From contig NZ_BCWE01000004.1 of NCBI RefSeq assembly GCF_001592105.1, forward strand, positions 186,001 through 250,000: 64,000 bases of DNA. Direction: 5' to 3'. Shown in pieces: positions 7,716 to 17,170 of this stretch (position 1 is the stretch's first letter; the number at the start of each line of letters is the position of its first letter). Source of the stretch: Desulfolucanica intricata (GTDB lineage Bacteria; Bacillota; Desulfotomaculia; Desulfotomaculales; Desulfofarciminaceae). The position numbers and the translations under genes are program-made. Below the pieces are notes generated by a model. That model worked only from the letters and a program-made list of their open reading frames with translations, was not told where the DNA came from and ran no database searches.

Positions 7716-9269
7716 GTGAGGATACGTTTTCTAGGCGCAGCCCAAACAGTTACCGGATCCTGTCACCTATTGGAAATAGGCAGTAAGCGTATTATGGTGG
7801 ATTGTGGAATGTTTCAGGGCAGCAGACCGATTAGGGAGCGTAATTACCAGAGCTTTTTGGTCCCACCTAACAGTGTTGATTGTGTATTATTAACTCATGC
7901 ACATATTGATCACAGCGGCTTACTACCCAAATTGGTTAAGCATGGCTTTAGTGGCCCGATTTATGCTACTCAGGCAACCGGGGATTTATTAGAAGTAATG
8001 CTGCCGGACAGCGGACATATCCAAGAGGTTGAGGTTGAGAGGAAGAACAGGAAAGCGCGGCGGGCAGGTAAAAAGCTAATTGAACCAATATATACTGTAG
8101 ATGATGCCTACAAGACTATTTCTTTTGTTCGGAAAGTTAAATACAATGAAGTATTTCGTCTTGATAATAACATAACTGCCCGTTTTTTGGATGCCGGGCA
8201 TATTCTTGGATCGGCCATTCTTGAACTATGGATAGTTGAAGGTACTCGTCAAACCAAGCTGGTCTTTACCGGAGATTTGGGCAATTTGAACGCACCTTTT
8301 GTAAATGATCCGGCAGCTGTAGAAGAGGCAGACTATGTAATCATGGAATCCACATATGGCAACCGCCTCCATAAAGACCGAGAAAATAAACTGGAACTTT
8401 TAAAGGAAGTAATTCACGAAACTTACCAAAAGGGTGGCAACCTGGTTATTCCGGCCTTTGCAGTTGAGCGTACCCAGGATTTATTGTATGATCTTAACCA
8501 ATTGGCGCGTAGTGGGCAGCTTCCTCCCATGAAAGTATATATTGACAGTCCTATGGCAGTTGCTGCGACGAATATCTTTAAAAAACATCCGGAATGTTTT
8601 GATGAGGAAACCAGACTGTTAATCCGGGAAGGATTTAATCCTTTGGCTCTGCCCGGGCTGACTTTTTCTGTAACTGCTGATGAGTCAAAGGCAATTAATG
8701 AAATTTCCGGTGGGGCTATTATTCTTTCCGCAAGCGGTATGTGTGATGCAGGAAGAATTAAGCACCATTTAAAGCATAACCTGTGGCGCCCGGAGTCTAC
8801 GATACTGTTCGTCGGCTACCAGGCTTCCGGTACGAAAGGTCAGCGCCTTTTAGCAGGGGAAAAAACTATTCGTATCCACGGGGAAGAGATTGCTGTGCGG
8901 GCGGATATTAGAAATATAGATGGTTTTTCAGCTCATGCCGACCAGAAAGGTCTATTAAACTGGGTCAGACAATTTAAAACCAAGCCTAAGAGAATTTTTG
9001 TGGTACACGGAGAGCCGGAATCTTCAGCTACCCTTGCAGAGTTGATTACTAAAGAAACCGGAATTGCAACAAATGTGCCGGTATGGCAGCAAGAAGTAGA
9101 ATTAACTCAGGAAGAGCCGCTTACCCGAGAGGATATCCAAAAGGCTTATAATGCCGTTTTCGAGAAAATACAGGCCCTCTTGGATAGCGGAAGCGGTACC
9201 GGTAAATATGCCGAGATTCTGAATCGGCTTAATAATTTAGAAAATTATTTAAGTAGTTGCAGTAAGTAA
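7716..9269 (+). CDS. MBL-fold beta-CASP ribonuclease-like protein
   Basis: 517 residues. The metallo-beta-lactamase motif HAHIDH is at 61-66 (H61, H63, D65, H66), followed by the later metal ligands DAGHILGS and FTGDLGN. The beta-CASP domain shows VIPAFAVERTQDLLYDLN, ILSASGMCDAGRIKHH and VHGEPES. This is the architecture of CPSF73-like RNA-processing nucleases found in bacteria and archaea. Substrate and physiological role are unknown. The GTG at 7716 follows a strong AAGGAGGTAA. The C-terminal 40 residues look like a helical extension. Confidence 0.88.
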   Translation: MRIRFLGAAQTVTGSCHLLEIGSKRIMVDCGMFQGSRPIRERNYQSFLVPPNSVDCVLLTHAHIDHSGLLPKLVKHGFSGPIYATQATGDLLEVMLPDSGHIQEVEVERKNRKARRAGKKLIEPIYTVDDAYKTISFVRKVKYNEVFRLDNNITARFLDAGHILGSAILELWIVEGTRQTKLVFTGDLGNLNAPFVNDPAAVEEADYVIMESTYGNRLHKDRENKLELLKEVIHETYQKGGNLVIPAFAVERTQDLLYDLNQLARSGQLPPMKVYIDSPMAVAATNIFKKHPECFDEETRLLIREGFNPLALPGLTFSVTADESKAINEISGGAIILSASGMCDAGRIKHHLKHNLWRPESTILFVGYQASGTKGQRLLAGEKTIRIHGEEIAVRADIRNIDGFSAHADQKGLLNWVRQFKTKPKRIFVVHGEPESSATLAELITKETGIATNVPVWQQEVELTQEEPLTREDIQKAYNAVFEKIQALLDSGSGTGKYAEILNRLNNLENYLSSCSK

Positions 9270-9283
9270 AATATATTTTATTT

Positions 9284-9316
9284 AGCCGGAGAAACAAAAT
9301 GATTTCTCCGGCTTTG
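9284..9316 (+). terminator. Intrinsic terminator after the beta-CASP gene
   Basis: AGCCGGAGAAA (9284-9294) pairs with TTTCTCCGGCT (9303-9313), followed by TTT. Confidence 0.8.
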
Positions 9317-9395
9317 GGTTTGGATTACCGTTAATTGGTATAAAACTTCGTGGTTATAATAAAATTAGGGTATATGTAAGATTGGGGGGGAATAA

Positions 9396-10217
9396 ATGAC
9401 CGTACAGTTTTCCCTGGAAACTATTGAGGACTTTCAATACTATACTTTTACACCTTTTAAAGAGGTTCCGGGTGTGATCCATGCCTTTACAACTCGCCGG
9501 GGCGGAGTGAGTAAGGGGAATTTTTCTTCTTTAAATATGGCTTTACATGTGGGAGACGAACCGGAGTCGGTTTTAGACAACCGGGTTAGGGCATGCCGAA
9601 AAATAGGTATTAATGCCAGAGACTTGGTTGCCGGCCAGCAAGTGCATAAAGACCGGGTTGAGGTAATCAGGGCGGAGCATAAGGGGCGCGGTGCAGATAA
9701 ATATGATCTTTCTTTACCGGAGACCGATGCTCTTATTACAAATGAGACAAGTGTACCATTATCCTCCTATTATGCTGATTGTGTGCCCTTATTTTTATTA
9801 GACCCGGTACAGCGGGTAATTGGTTTGGCCCACGCCGGCTGGCGCGGTACAGTTTTACGAATAGGAGAAAAAACAGTTCAAAAAATGAACCGGTTTTTTG
9901 GTACCGATCCGGCAGATTGTTTAGCAGCTATAGCCCCTTCCATTGGCCCGTGCTGTTACGAAGTTGATTACCGGGTAATTACGGAGCTAAAAAAAGGTTT
10001 TTCCTATTGGCAGGATTTAGTTCGGGAAACTTCTTCCGGAAAATACCGTCTTGATCTATGGGAAACAAACTATAGAACTTTAACAGATGCCGGTTTAAAG
10101 CCTGAGAATATTATAACTACAAAGGTTTGCACTTGCTGTCACAATGATGTGTTTTTTTCTTACCGGGCAGGTAAAGGAAATACAGGGCGGATGGCTTCTT
10201 TAATAATGTTAACTTAG
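9396..10217 (+). CDS. pgeF: Peptidoglycan editing factor PgeF (YlmD/YfiH, multicopper polyphenol oxidase family)
   Basis: 273 residues of the YfiH/DUF152 family. E. coli YfiH edits peptidoglycan precursors by removing wrongly placed amino acids. Older annotation calls the family polyphenol oxidase or laccase. Visible motifs are FTTRRGGVS near 31-39, the metal/catalytic histidine region HAGWRGT, DCVPLFLLDP and SIGPCCYEVD. The ATG follows GGGGGGAATAA. In Bacillus the orthologue ylmD lies next to ylmE-sepF. Here the pho/pst genes have been inserted between them. Confidence 0.9.
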   Translation: MTVQFSLETIEDFQYYTFTPFKEVPGVIHAFTTRRGGVSKGNFSSLNMALHVGDEPESVLDNRVRACRKIGINARDLVAGQQVHKDRVEVIRAEHKGRGADKYDLSLPETDALITNETSVPLSSYYADCVPLFLLDPVQRVIGLAHAGWRGTVLRIGEKTVQKMNRFFGTDPADCLAAIAPSIGPCCYEVDYRVITELKKGFSYWQDLVRETSSGKYRLDLWETNYRTLTDAGLKPENIITTKVCTCCHNDVFFSYRAGKGNTGRMASLIMLT

Positions 10218-10342
10218 AGTTAAAAGTGTTAAGTTATAGAACAAAAAAAGGTTTACTAAGTTAAGACCTAGAATTACTAAAACCGACGACTGATTACCGG
10301 TCGGCGGCTGTAGGCCGGCCGAATTAGGAGGTGTGTTTTTTG

Positions 10343-11050
10343 GTGCCCAAGGTTTTAGTTGTAGATGATGAACAAAATATCCTTGAAATAATTCAATTTA
10401 ATCTGGAGCGCGAGGGGTACCATATAATAACTGCAAAGGATGGAAATACTGCCTTGGAATTAGCCCGTTCTGAGATCCCCGATTTAATTGTTCTTGATAT
10501 TATGCTTCCGGAACAAGATGGCTTTACTGTCTGCCGCTTGCTGCAGCAGGAAGCTAAAACCAGGAGTATTCCCATAATTATGCTCAGTGCACGGGGAGAT
10601 GAATTGGATAAAATTCTTGGGTTGGAAATGGGAGCAGATGACTATGTTACCAAGCCCTTTAGTCCCCGTGAGTTGGTAGCTCGCATCAAGGCCAGACTGC
10701 GGCGTAGTGAAGAAACAGAGAGCAGTTCCATCAAAGATACGGATAATACTATGATTCGGGGTAAATTGCTTATAGATCAGGATCGTTTTATAATTGAAGT
10801 GGATGGTGAAAAACAGTATCTTACGCCCAAGGAATTTGAGCTGCTTCGCTTTTTGGCACGCCAGCCCGGAAAAGTATTTTCACGGGATTTTCTGCTGGAG
10901 CAAATTTGGGGGTATGATTTTGTTGGGGACTCCCGTACCGTTGACGTGCACATCAGACATATCAGACAAAAACTTGAGTCTTTGGATTCATCCTTGCAAT
11001 ATATTGAAACTGTTCGTGGTGTTGGTTATCGTTTTAAAGAAATTTCCTAA
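10343..11050 (+). CDS. phoP: Phosphate regulon response regulator PhoP/PhoB
   Basis: An OmpR-family response regulator of about 235 residues. The receiver domain has the acidic pair D8/D9 (VVDDE), phospho-acceptor D52 in VLDIMLP, and the later T/K switch (MLSARGDE, TKPFSPRE). The C-terminal winged helix (LTPKEFELLRFLARQPGKVFSRDFLLEQIWGYDF..VDVHIRHIRQKLE) binds DNA. I place the start at GTG 10343, nine bases after AGGAGGTG, giving MPKVLVVDDE. TTG 10340 is also possible. It is followed at once by a PhoR-type kinase and then pstB-phoU, so the phosphate regulon is the likely target. Confidence 0.93.
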   Translation: MPKVLVVDDEQNILEIIQFNLEREGYHIITAKDGNTALELARSEIPDLIVLDIMLPEQDGFTVCRLLQQEAKTRSIPIIMLSARGDELDKILGLEMGADDYVTKPFSPRELVARIKARLRRSEETESSSIKDTDNTMIRGKLLIDQDRFIIEVDGEKQYLTPKEFELLRFLARQPGKVFSRDFLLEQIWGYDFVGDSRTVDVHIRHIRQKLESLDSSLQYIETVRGVGYRFKEIS

Positions 11051-11061
11051 AGGAGATTAAT

Positions 11062-12441
11062 ATGTTCCTAAAAGGTGTTATTTGGCGCGGGGTGGCTAGT
11101 TATTTTTTTCTGCTGGTAATTTTTCTGGTACTTTTAGAGCTTTATGAAGCTCATCAACTGTCTTTTGTCGGAGCGGTAGCTCTGGCATTTCCTTTTGTGG
11201 GTGTTTTAGCCTGGGTTTTATATAAAAGGGTAATCCGGCCTTTGAAAAAAATGAATGAAGTTACCCAAGACATGGCCCGGGGAAATTTTGATAAAGAAAT
11301 CATCATCCAAAATCAGGACGAAATTGGGGAATTGGCTGCAAATATTAATTACATGGCCCACCAGCTGAAAACCATGATTAGCGATATTACAGCCGAGAAA
11401 AACAGAGCCCAGGCGATTCTTGACAGTATGGCTGATGGGGTAATTGCTGTAAATCAGTACGGTCAAGTTCTTTTAATTAACCCTGCGGTAGAAGAAATAT
11501 TTGCTGTAGACAGACAGGCCTGTCAAGGGAAAAAAATTCTGGAGATAATTAGAAACTATGAATTAGAGCAATTACTTATGCAGGCTCTCCAAAAAAACGA
11601 ACCTATGGTCAGAGAATTGAGAATTTTGACACCGGGAGAACCGAGAACTTTTCGAGTACATCTAACCCCACTAAAGACATCGGACAGTGAAGCCGAAGGG
11701 GTTGTAGCGGTGCTGAGGGATATTACAGAAAGGCGCAAGCTGGAAAATATGCGGACTGAATTTGTTGCTAATGTCTCCCATGAACTGCGCACTCCCTTAA
11801 CATCTATTCGAGGATTTTTGGAAACCCTTCTTGACGGAGCAATGGAAGAGCCTGAAATTGCCAGGAGATTCTTAGAGCATATGAGTGAAGAAGCCGAGCG
11901 TTTAACCAGGTTGATTGACGATCTTCTCAATCTTTCTAAAATCGAAGACCGTCAGGCAGTACCCAATTTCCAATCACAGGAAATGGCTGAAATTATCCAC
12001 CGGGTGGCACCTGTTTATGAACCCCGGGCACGCGAAAAAGGATTAACCTTTATGGTTAACCTTTCTCCAAATTTGCCTCCGGTAATTGGGGATGCGGATA
12101 TGCTTACTCAAGTATTAACAAATTTAATTGATAATGCTATAAAATACACTCCGGCAGGAGGAAAAATAGAGATTATAGCCCGGGCCGGTGAGCGGGAAGT
12201 TATGGTATCTGTAAAAGATACCGGAATAGGTATTCCTACTGACAGCCTCGCACGTATTTTTGAGCGTTTTTACCGGGTGGACAAGGCTCGTTCCAGGGAA
12301 ATGGGTGGAACCGGGCTGGGTCTTTCCATTGTTAAGCATATTATAGAAAAACACGGCGGTTCTTTGGGGGTTACCAGTACTGTAGGTAAGGGTAGTACGT
12401 TTACCTTCACTTTACCGGTGAGAAGTAACTTGAGTCGTTAG
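11062..12441 (+). CDS. phoR: Phosphate regulon sensor histidine kinase PhoR
   Basis: 459 residues. Two membrane segments lie at about 9-26 and 35-53, with almost no outside loop. A HAMP domain spans about 55-108, then a PAS domain (ILDSMADGVIAVNQYGQVLLINPA) to about 220. The HisKA box carries the phospho-accepting histidine in FVANVSHELRTPLTSIRG. The catalytic domain shows NLIDNAIKYTP, DTGIGIP and GGTGLGLSIVKHI. Lack of a large sensor loop fits PhoR proteins that sense through the Pst transporter and PhoU. ATG 11062 lies 11 bases after phoP behind AAAGGAG, so the two are translated together. Confidence 0.93.
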   Translation: MFLKGVIWRGVASYFFLLVIFLVLLELYEAHQLSFVGAVALAFPFVGVLAWVLYKRVIRPLKKMNEVTQDMARGNFDKEIIIQNQDEIGELAANINYMAHQLKTMISDITAEKNRAQAILDSMADGVIAVNQYGQVLLINPAVEEIFAVDRQACQGKKILEIIRNYELEQLLMQALQKNEPMVRELRILTPGEPRTFRVHLTPLKTSDSEAEGVVAVLRDITERRKLENMRTEFVANVSHELRTPLTSIRGFLETLLDGAMEEPEIARRFLEHMSEEAERLTRLIDDLLNLSKIEDRQAVPNFQSQEMAEIIHRVAPVYEPRAREKGLTFMVNLSPNLPPVIGDADMLTQVLTNLIDNAIKYTPAGGKIEIIARAGEREVMVSVKDTGIGIPTDSLARIFERFYRVDKARSREMGGTGLGLSIVKHIIEKHGGSLGVTSTVGKGSTFTFTLPVRSNLSR

Positions 12442-12476
12442 AAAAATGTCTTTCGACAGCCGTTCTTAATCAAAAC

Positions 12477-12519
12477 TTAACATGCGGCTAATAGTAATAC
12501 TTAACTGTTTTGCTATAAT
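12477..12519 (+). promoter_or_regulatory. Possible Pho-regulated promoter of pstB-phoU
   Basis: A perfect TATAAT (12514-12519) has no good -35. Instead, TTAACA (12477) and TTAACT (12501), with a degenerate TAATAG at 12489, recur every 12 bases upstream. B. subtilis PhoP boxes are TTAACA-type repeats with an 11-base period, so the resemblance is only partial. Confidence 0.35.
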
Positions 12520-12564
12520 AATAAAAAAATTTTTCTTTTTACGAATAACCGGGGGGATTGTTAG

Positions 12565-13323
12565 GTGTCTGATATAAAAATGAGCGTAGCAAGTCTTAAT
12601 TTGTATTATAAAGATTTTCAAGCTCTAAAAAACATAAACTTAGATATTCAATCCTGTGAGGTAACAGCTCTTATCGGTCCTTCCGGTTGTGGAAAATCAA
12701 CCTTTCTGAGAACCCTAAACCGGATGAATGATTTGATAGAAGGTGTAAGAGTAGATGGAAAAGTATTATTGGGCGGAGAGGATATTTACGGGGTCGGAGT
12801 TGACGTAGTAAACTTGCGCAAAAAGGTAGGTATGATTTTTCAGCGCCCTAATCCTTTTCCGATGTCTGTTTATGATAATATTGCGTATGGTCCTCGTATT
12901 CACGGCATTAAAAAAAAGCAGCAGCTGGATGAGATTGTGGAAAACAGCCTCAGGGCCGCGGCACTATGGGATGAAGTTAAGAATAAACTTTTTAAATCAG
13001 CCATCGGACTTTCCGGCGGGCAGCAGCAAAGAGTATGTATTGCCCGTTTATTGGCTGTTGAACCGGAAGTTCTTCTCATGGATGAACCAACTTCAGCGTT
13101 AGATCCAATATCAACTTTGAAAATTGAAGAGCTAATCCAAGAGTTGAAGAAAAAATACACTGTAGTAATTGTTACACACAACATGCAGCAGGCAGCAAGG
13201 GTATCCGATTTTACTGCATTCTTCCTTAACGGTGATTTAGTAGAAAGCGGTGCTACCGATTTTATATTTACCCAACCCAAAGATAAACGTACAGAAGATT
13301 ATATTACCGGAAGGTTCGGTTAA
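12565..13323 (+). CDS. pstB: Phosphate ABC transporter ATP-binding protein PstB
   Basis: 252 residues, the standard PstB length. Walker A is GPSGCGKST at about 38-46. The PstB-type [10 protein letters not shown] follows, then the signature LSGGQQQR, Walker [15 protein letters not shown] and the switch histidine in [10 protein letters not shown]. It powers high-affinity phosphate uptake with PstC/PstA, which lie 15 kb away at 28.7-30.4 kb. The GTG start follows CCGGGGGG. phoU follows 47 bases later. Confidence 0.96.
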   Translation: MSDIKMSVASLNLYYKDFQALKNINLDIQSCEVTALIGPSGCGKSTFLRTLNRMNDLIEGVRVDGKVLLGGEDIYGVGVDVVNLRKKVGMIFQRPNPFPMSVYDNIAYGPRIHGIKKKQQLDEIVENSLRAAALWDEVKNKLFKSAIGLSGGQQQRVCIARLLAVEPEVLLMDEPTSALDPISTLKIEELIQELKKKYTVVIVTHNMQQAARVSDFTAFFLNGDLVESGATDFIFTQPKDKRTEDYITGRFG

Positions 13324-13370
13324 ATATTAACCCCAGTTTATTAATAACTAACTAAGGGGAGGGAGTAACG

Positions 13371-14030
13371 GTGGCTTCCAGACAGATTTTTGATAAGGCA
13401 TTAATCGAACTGCAGCAGGATATTTTACGTATGGCAAGCCTGGTTGAACAGGCTATATATGAATCGGTAGAATCTTTAATGAAACAAGACGTGACACTGG
13501 CAGCTCAGGTGATTATGGGGGATGAGACTATTGATAGCTTATATTGGGAAATAGAGGCTAAAATAATAAAATTAATAGCCACTCAACAGCCCATGGCAAA
13601 AGATTTACGTATTGTTATTACAGGTATAAAAATCCTCGTCAGTTTAGAGCGTATGGCTGACCATGCAGTTGATATTGCCCGCTCTACAATGTGTTTGTCC
13701 GGTAGGCCATTTAAGGTAGAAGCAGTTAGAAATATTCCCAAAATGGGTGAATTGGCCCAGCAGATGCTTAAAGACGGGTTAGATGCCTATGTGCATGGTG
13801 ACGTAGAAAAAGCACGGGAAATGTGTGCCGGTGATGATGAGGTTGATTATATTTTTGACAAAGTTTTTCGTGAATTAATGGCATGTATGAAAAAAGATCC
13901 CGATATGGTAGTACAGGGTTCTTATTTACTTTATGTCAGTAGATATTTGGAGCGAATTGCGGATCATGCTACTAACATTGGAGAGGCTGTAGTTTACCTG
14001 GTTACCGGAGAAAGACGGGAGTTAAATTAA
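13371..14030 (+). CDS. phoU: Phosphate signalling complex protein PhoU
   Basis: 219 residues made of two PhoU helical repeats, each with an E/DxxxD metal-binding type motif (MGDETIDSLYWEIE near 44-57, AGDDEVDYIFDKVFRE near 148-163) and the shared SLERMADHAVDIA / YLERIADHATNIGE helices. PhoU links the Pst transporter to PhoR and limits phosphate uptake. The GTG start follows AAGGGGAGGGAG. A terminator lies 70 bases downstream. Confidence 0.95.
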   Translation: MASRQIFDKALIELQQDILRMASLVEQAIYESVESLMKQDVTLAAQVIMGDETIDSLYWEIEAKIIKLIATQQPMAKDLRIVITGIKILVSLERMADHAVDIARSTMCLSGRPFKVEAVRNIPKMGELAQQMLKDGLDAYVHGDVEKAREMCAGDDEVDYIFDKVFRELMACMKKDPDMVVQGSYLLYVSRYLERIADHATNIGEAVVYLVTGERRELN

Positions 14031-14101
14031 GTACATTACTAAAAAATTAATTAAGATATTTATAAATCTCCGAAAAACATAATCTTTTCAATAATATAAA
14101 A

Positions 14102-14125
14102 AAAGCACCCTTGGGGTGCTTTATT
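14102..14125 (+). terminator. Intrinsic terminator after phoU
   Basis: AAAGCACCC (14102-14110) pairs with GGGTGCTTT (14114-14122) around a tight loop. Confidence 0.8.
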
Positions 14126-14163
14126 ACGCAGGATTTACCAATTGTCTGTCGAATAACTCCATC

Positions 14164-15159
14164 ATGATCATGTTTACAAAAAAGGAAAGCATTTCACGGT
14201 TTATCAGCAAGCACCGGTTTGGCACCCATATATCTTTATTGTTTATTATAATATTGTTATTTGCCGGGTTCAAAACATGGAGTTTTATTGTGTACAAGCT
14301 GATGGATATTAAGATACTTGTGCATGGCGAAATATACGGGGATATAGATTTAGAAGGTTTACTTTTAAAACGAGAAAAAGTAATTAAAGCACCGGTAAGG
14401 GGTACTGTAAATTATTTTATAAATGACGGTGAGCGTATACATCTTGGAGCACCGGTTGCAACTATTAAAACACCTGACCTTAATGCTGCTGCCGCGCAGG
14501 CGAATTCGGTGCTATATACTCCCGGGGCAGGGGTTTTCTGCCTTCATTTAGATGGCTATGAAGAGATATTATCTATAGATAAATTAGATGTATTGCAGAT
14601 ACCAAATTTAGAAAAAATAACAAGTAAAGCTGCAGACACAGGAGGTGTAGGACAAAAGGGACAGGCAGATCAGGTAGTAACAGAGCGAGGCCAGCCCATT
14701 TACAAAATTGTAGATAATCTTTCCCCAATATTGGTTAAAGTGCAAGTTTCAAATAGGATAATTCCTGAAAAATTTCTAAAATCAGGTCAACGGGTACATT
14801 TTTTTTGGGAAAAACACTCGCTTTTTGGAAAAATAGTCGATTATAGAAGGCAGGGTTTGTTATGGGATATTCTTATATCTTTGGATGAATATCCGGATGA
14901 CCTGATACATCACAGAAAGGTTCAGTTTTCTATGTCCTTACAAGAATTGTCGGGTCTGTTAATAGAACGAAAATCTATTGTAGTAGTAGATGGCCGGCCC
15001 GGTATTTATGTCTTGAATAAGAAAGATATAGAATGGGCTCCAGTAAAATTTGAAGGACAAGTTAAAAATAAAGTTTTAATCAGCGGAAAAGGTATAGCGG
15101 TAGGAACTCGTTATATACATAATCCAACTTGGTATAAATTACGGAGTCTGATATCATAA
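14164..15159 (+). CDS. HlyD-like membrane-anchored protein
   Basis: About 331 residues. One N-terminal membrane segment (ISLLFIIILLFAGFKTWSFIVY) is followed by a biotinyl-lipoyl/HlyD-like hairpin region (VIKAPVRGTVNYFINDGERIHLGAPVATI) and a C-terminal beta-rich half. This resembles periplasmic adaptor proteins, but no matching transporter lies nearby. The frame opens earlier, inside the phoU terminator, so I start at ATG 14164. ATG 14170 is equally possible and neither has a clear ribosome site. It lies just before yggS; the link to cell division is positional only. Confidence 0.65.
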   Translation: MIMFTKKESISRFISKHRFGTHISLLFIIILLFAGFKTWSFIVYKLMDIKILVHGEIYGDIDLEGLLLKREKVIKAPVRGTVNYFINDGERIHLGAPVATIKTPDLNAAAAQANSVLYTPGAGVFCLHLDGYEEILSIDKLDVLQIPNLEKITSKAADTGGVGQKGQADQVVTERGQPIYKIVDNLSPILVKVQVSNRIIPEKFLKSGQRVHFFWEKHSLFGKIVDYRRQGLLWDILISLDEYPDDLIHHRKVQFSMSLQELSGLLIERKSIVVVDGRPGIYVLNKKDIEWAPVKFEGQVKNKVLISGKGIAVGTRYIHNPTWYKLRSLIS

Positions 15160-15174
15160 GAGGAGAGAGCTGTT

Positions 15175-15861
15175 TTGTGGATTCAGGAAAATTTGGATAA
15201 GATAAAGGAGAGGATAGAAAGAGCAGCACAGCGTGCGGGACGTAACCCGCGTGAGGTTACCCTGGTGGCGGTTACCAAAACTGTTGATGTGGAGGTAGCG
15301 CGGCAAGTTTATAATGCCGGTATAAAGACACTTGGTGAAAACAGAGTACAAGAACTCCAAAAAAAAATCCCGGAAATGCCGGCAGATACGCAGTGGCATA
15401 TGATTGGGCATTTGCAAACCAACAAAGTAAAATATATTATTGATAAAGTAACTCTGCTTCATTCCTTGGATCGAGTCTCCCTGGCGGAAGAAATTAGCCG
15501 GAGAGCGATTAAACAAAATTTAAATTTATCTGCCCTTGTACAGGTTAATGTATCCGGTGAGGAAAGTAAGTTTGGTTTGCCTCCCGGAGAAGTTTTAGAT
15601 TTTATTAAGACAGTTTCCGTGCTTCCGGGGTTGACTATACGGGGGTTGATGACTATTGCTCCGTATACAACGAACCCTGAAGAAGTAAGGCCCTTCTTTC
15701 GGAGTCTTAAAAAATTAGCCGAAAAAATTCAAAGGGATGTTGCAGGAGTAAATATGGATTATCTTTCTATGGGTATGACTAATGATTATGAAATAGCGGT
15801 AGAGGAAGGTGCCAATATCGTACGTATTGGTACCGCTATTTTTGGAGCCCGCAAATACTAA
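15175..15861 (+). CDS. PLP homeostasis protein YggS/YlmE
   Basis: 228 residues of the YggS/PROSC family of pyridoxal-phosphate-binding proteins, which help control free PLP levels. The PLP lysine is in LVAVTKTVD near 31-39. Other hallmarks are GENRVQEL, WHMIGHLQTNKVKY, LVQVNVSGEESKFG, LMTIAPY and LSMGMTNDYEIAVEEGANIVRIG. The TTG start follows AGGAGAGAG. It opens the conserved yggS-sepF-proC-yggT-ylmH-divIVA block. Confidence 0.93.
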   Translation: MWIQENLDKIKERIERAAQRAGRNPREVTLVAVTKTVDVEVARQVYNAGIKTLGENRVQELQKKIPEMPADTQWHMIGHLQTNKVKYIIDKVTLLHSLDRVSLAEEISRRAIKQNLNLSALVQVNVSGEESKFGLPPGEVLDFIKTVSVLPGLTIRGLMTIAPYTTNPEEVRPFFRSLKKLAEKIQRDVAGVNMDYLSMGMTNDYEIAVEEGANIVRIGTAIFGARKY

Positions 15862-15874
15862 GGGGGTTTTTAAG

Positions 15875-16327
15875 ATGGCTAAGATAGTAGATAAAGTACT
15901 GGGATTTATGGGATTTGAAGAGGTTCCTGATGAGGAAGAAAAGCGTTATGAAGAACAGCAGGTAGAAGAAGTTCCTATCAATAGAAATAACCGTAAGGGT
16001 GCGGTGGTGAGCCTGCATACACAAAGACAAGTACATGTAGTTGTAGTAGAGCCCGGTACTTATGATGAGGTACAGGGTATTGCCGACCACTTAAAGAACA
16101 GGCGCCCTGTAATTGTAAATCTGGAAAATGCAGAGGTTGATTTGGCAAAGCGGGTTGTAGACTTTATGAGTGGGACAACCTATGCCTTAAACGGCAGTAT
16201 GCAAAAAGTGGGAAATGGAATTTTTCTTTTTGTTCCGAATAATATGGATATAACCGCAGAAATAAAAGACCAGAATAAAGACAAAGGTTTCTTAAGCTGG
16301 ATGCGCGGTGATAGGGAGGCCAAGTAG
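15875..16327 (+). CDS. sepF: Cell division protein SepF
   Basis: 150 residues. The N-terminal amphipathic membrane-binding helix (MAKIVDKVLGFMGF) is followed by an acidic linker, then the SepF fold from about 60 (VHVVVVEPGTYDEVQGIADHLKNRRPVIVNLENAEVDLAKRVVDFMSGTTYALNGSMQKVGNGIFLFVP). SepF bundles FtsZ and tethers it to the membrane. ATG 15875 follows AAGGGGGT, and the helix that defines the family starts exactly there. Confidence 0.95.
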   Translation: MAKIVDKVLGFMGFEEVPDEEEKRYEEQQVEEVPINRNNRKGAVVSLHTQRQVHVVVVEPGTYDEVQGIADHLKNRRPVIVNLENAEVDLAKRVVDFMSGTTYALNGSMQKVGNGIFLFVPNNMDITAEIKDQNKDKGFLSWMRGDREAK

Positions 16328-16329
16328 CA

Positions 16330-17148
16330 GTGCTGGCAGGACAAAAAATTGGGTTCCTTGGCGGTGGTGCCATGGCCGAAGCACTTATAACCGGTATTGT
16401 CAAGAGTGAATTGGTGCCGGTGAGTAAAATATTTGTCAGTGATATTAACAGGAATCGTTTAGTATACTTGCAGAAAAAGCTGGGAGTTAACCTTGTTAAT
16501 GATAACAGAAGCTTGGTGCAGGAATCTGATATAATTTTTCTTGCCGTAAAACCGTTTGTAGTAGAAAAAATATTAAATGATGTTGAAGGTATAATAAATA
16601 ATACTAAAATAATAATTTCCATAGCAGCAGGAATAACCACCGGCTGCATAGAGGGTTTATTGAAGGGAAAACAGGTTCCTGTAGTGCGGGTAATGCCGAA
16701 TACCCCTGCTTTGGTAGGTGAGGGGGCAAGTGCCCTATCACTGGGGAAATATTCCGGAGCTATCGAGGAGCAAAAGGCTGCAGCATTAATGTCTGCAGTT
16801 GGCAAAGTAGTTTCCCTGCCGGAGAGTTTGTTGGACAGTGTAACGGGTTTAAGTGGCAGCGGCCCGGCTTATATGTATATTGTTTTGGAAGCCTTAAGTG
16901 ATGCCGGAGTACGGATGGGATTACCCCGTAATGTTGCTACTCTTCTAAGTGCTCAGACCATGATTGGCGCCGCCCGCATGGTTTTAGAGACAGGGGAGCA
17001 TCCGGGTAGTTTAAAAGACCAGGTAACTACGCCCGGAGGAACTACTATTGCCGGTCTGTATACCCTGGAGGAAGCCGGGGTTCGGGCAGCTTTAATGCGG
17101 GCCGTGGAGACAGCAACCAAACGCTCCAGGGAACTCTCAGGTAGTTAA
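16330..17148 (+). CDS. proC: Pyrroline-5-carboxylate reductase
   Basis: 272 residues. ProC catalyses the last step of proline synthesis with NAD(P)H. The Rossmann dinucleotide motif is IGFLGGGAMAEAL at about 6-18. Family motifs are FLAVKPFVV, ISIAAGITT, VVRVMPNTPALVGEG and the C-terminal LSGSGPAYMY and QVTTPGGTTIAGL. The GTG start lies two bases after sepF and uses AGGGAGGCCAAG. proC within the sepF-yggT block is common in Clostridia. Confidence 0.95.
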   Translation: MLAGQKIGFLGGGAMAEALITGIVKSELVPVSKIFVSDINRNRLVYLQKKLGVNLVNDNRSLVQESDIIFLAVKPFVVEKILNDVEGIINNTKIIISIAAGITTGCIEGLLKGKQVPVVRVMPNTPALVGEGASALSLGKYSGAIEEQKAAALMSAVGKVVSLPESLLDSVTGLSGSGPAYMYIVLEALSDAGVRMGLPRNVATLLSAQTMIGAARMVLETGEHPGSLKDQVTTPGGTTIAGLYTLEEAGVRAALMRAVETATKRSRELSGS

Positions 17149-17170
17149 AAATAACTCAAGGGGTGCTTAT

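Noticed and set aside
10218-10342. GC-rich inverted sequences (CCGACG...CGGCGG, GGCCGGCC) before phoP as a regulatory RNA
   Set aside because: Pairing is imperfect and there is no T run or second conformation; nothing specific can be claimed.
14116-14163. Longer N-terminus for the HlyD-like protein
   Set aside because: The earlier start lies within the terminator of phoU and has no ribosome site.
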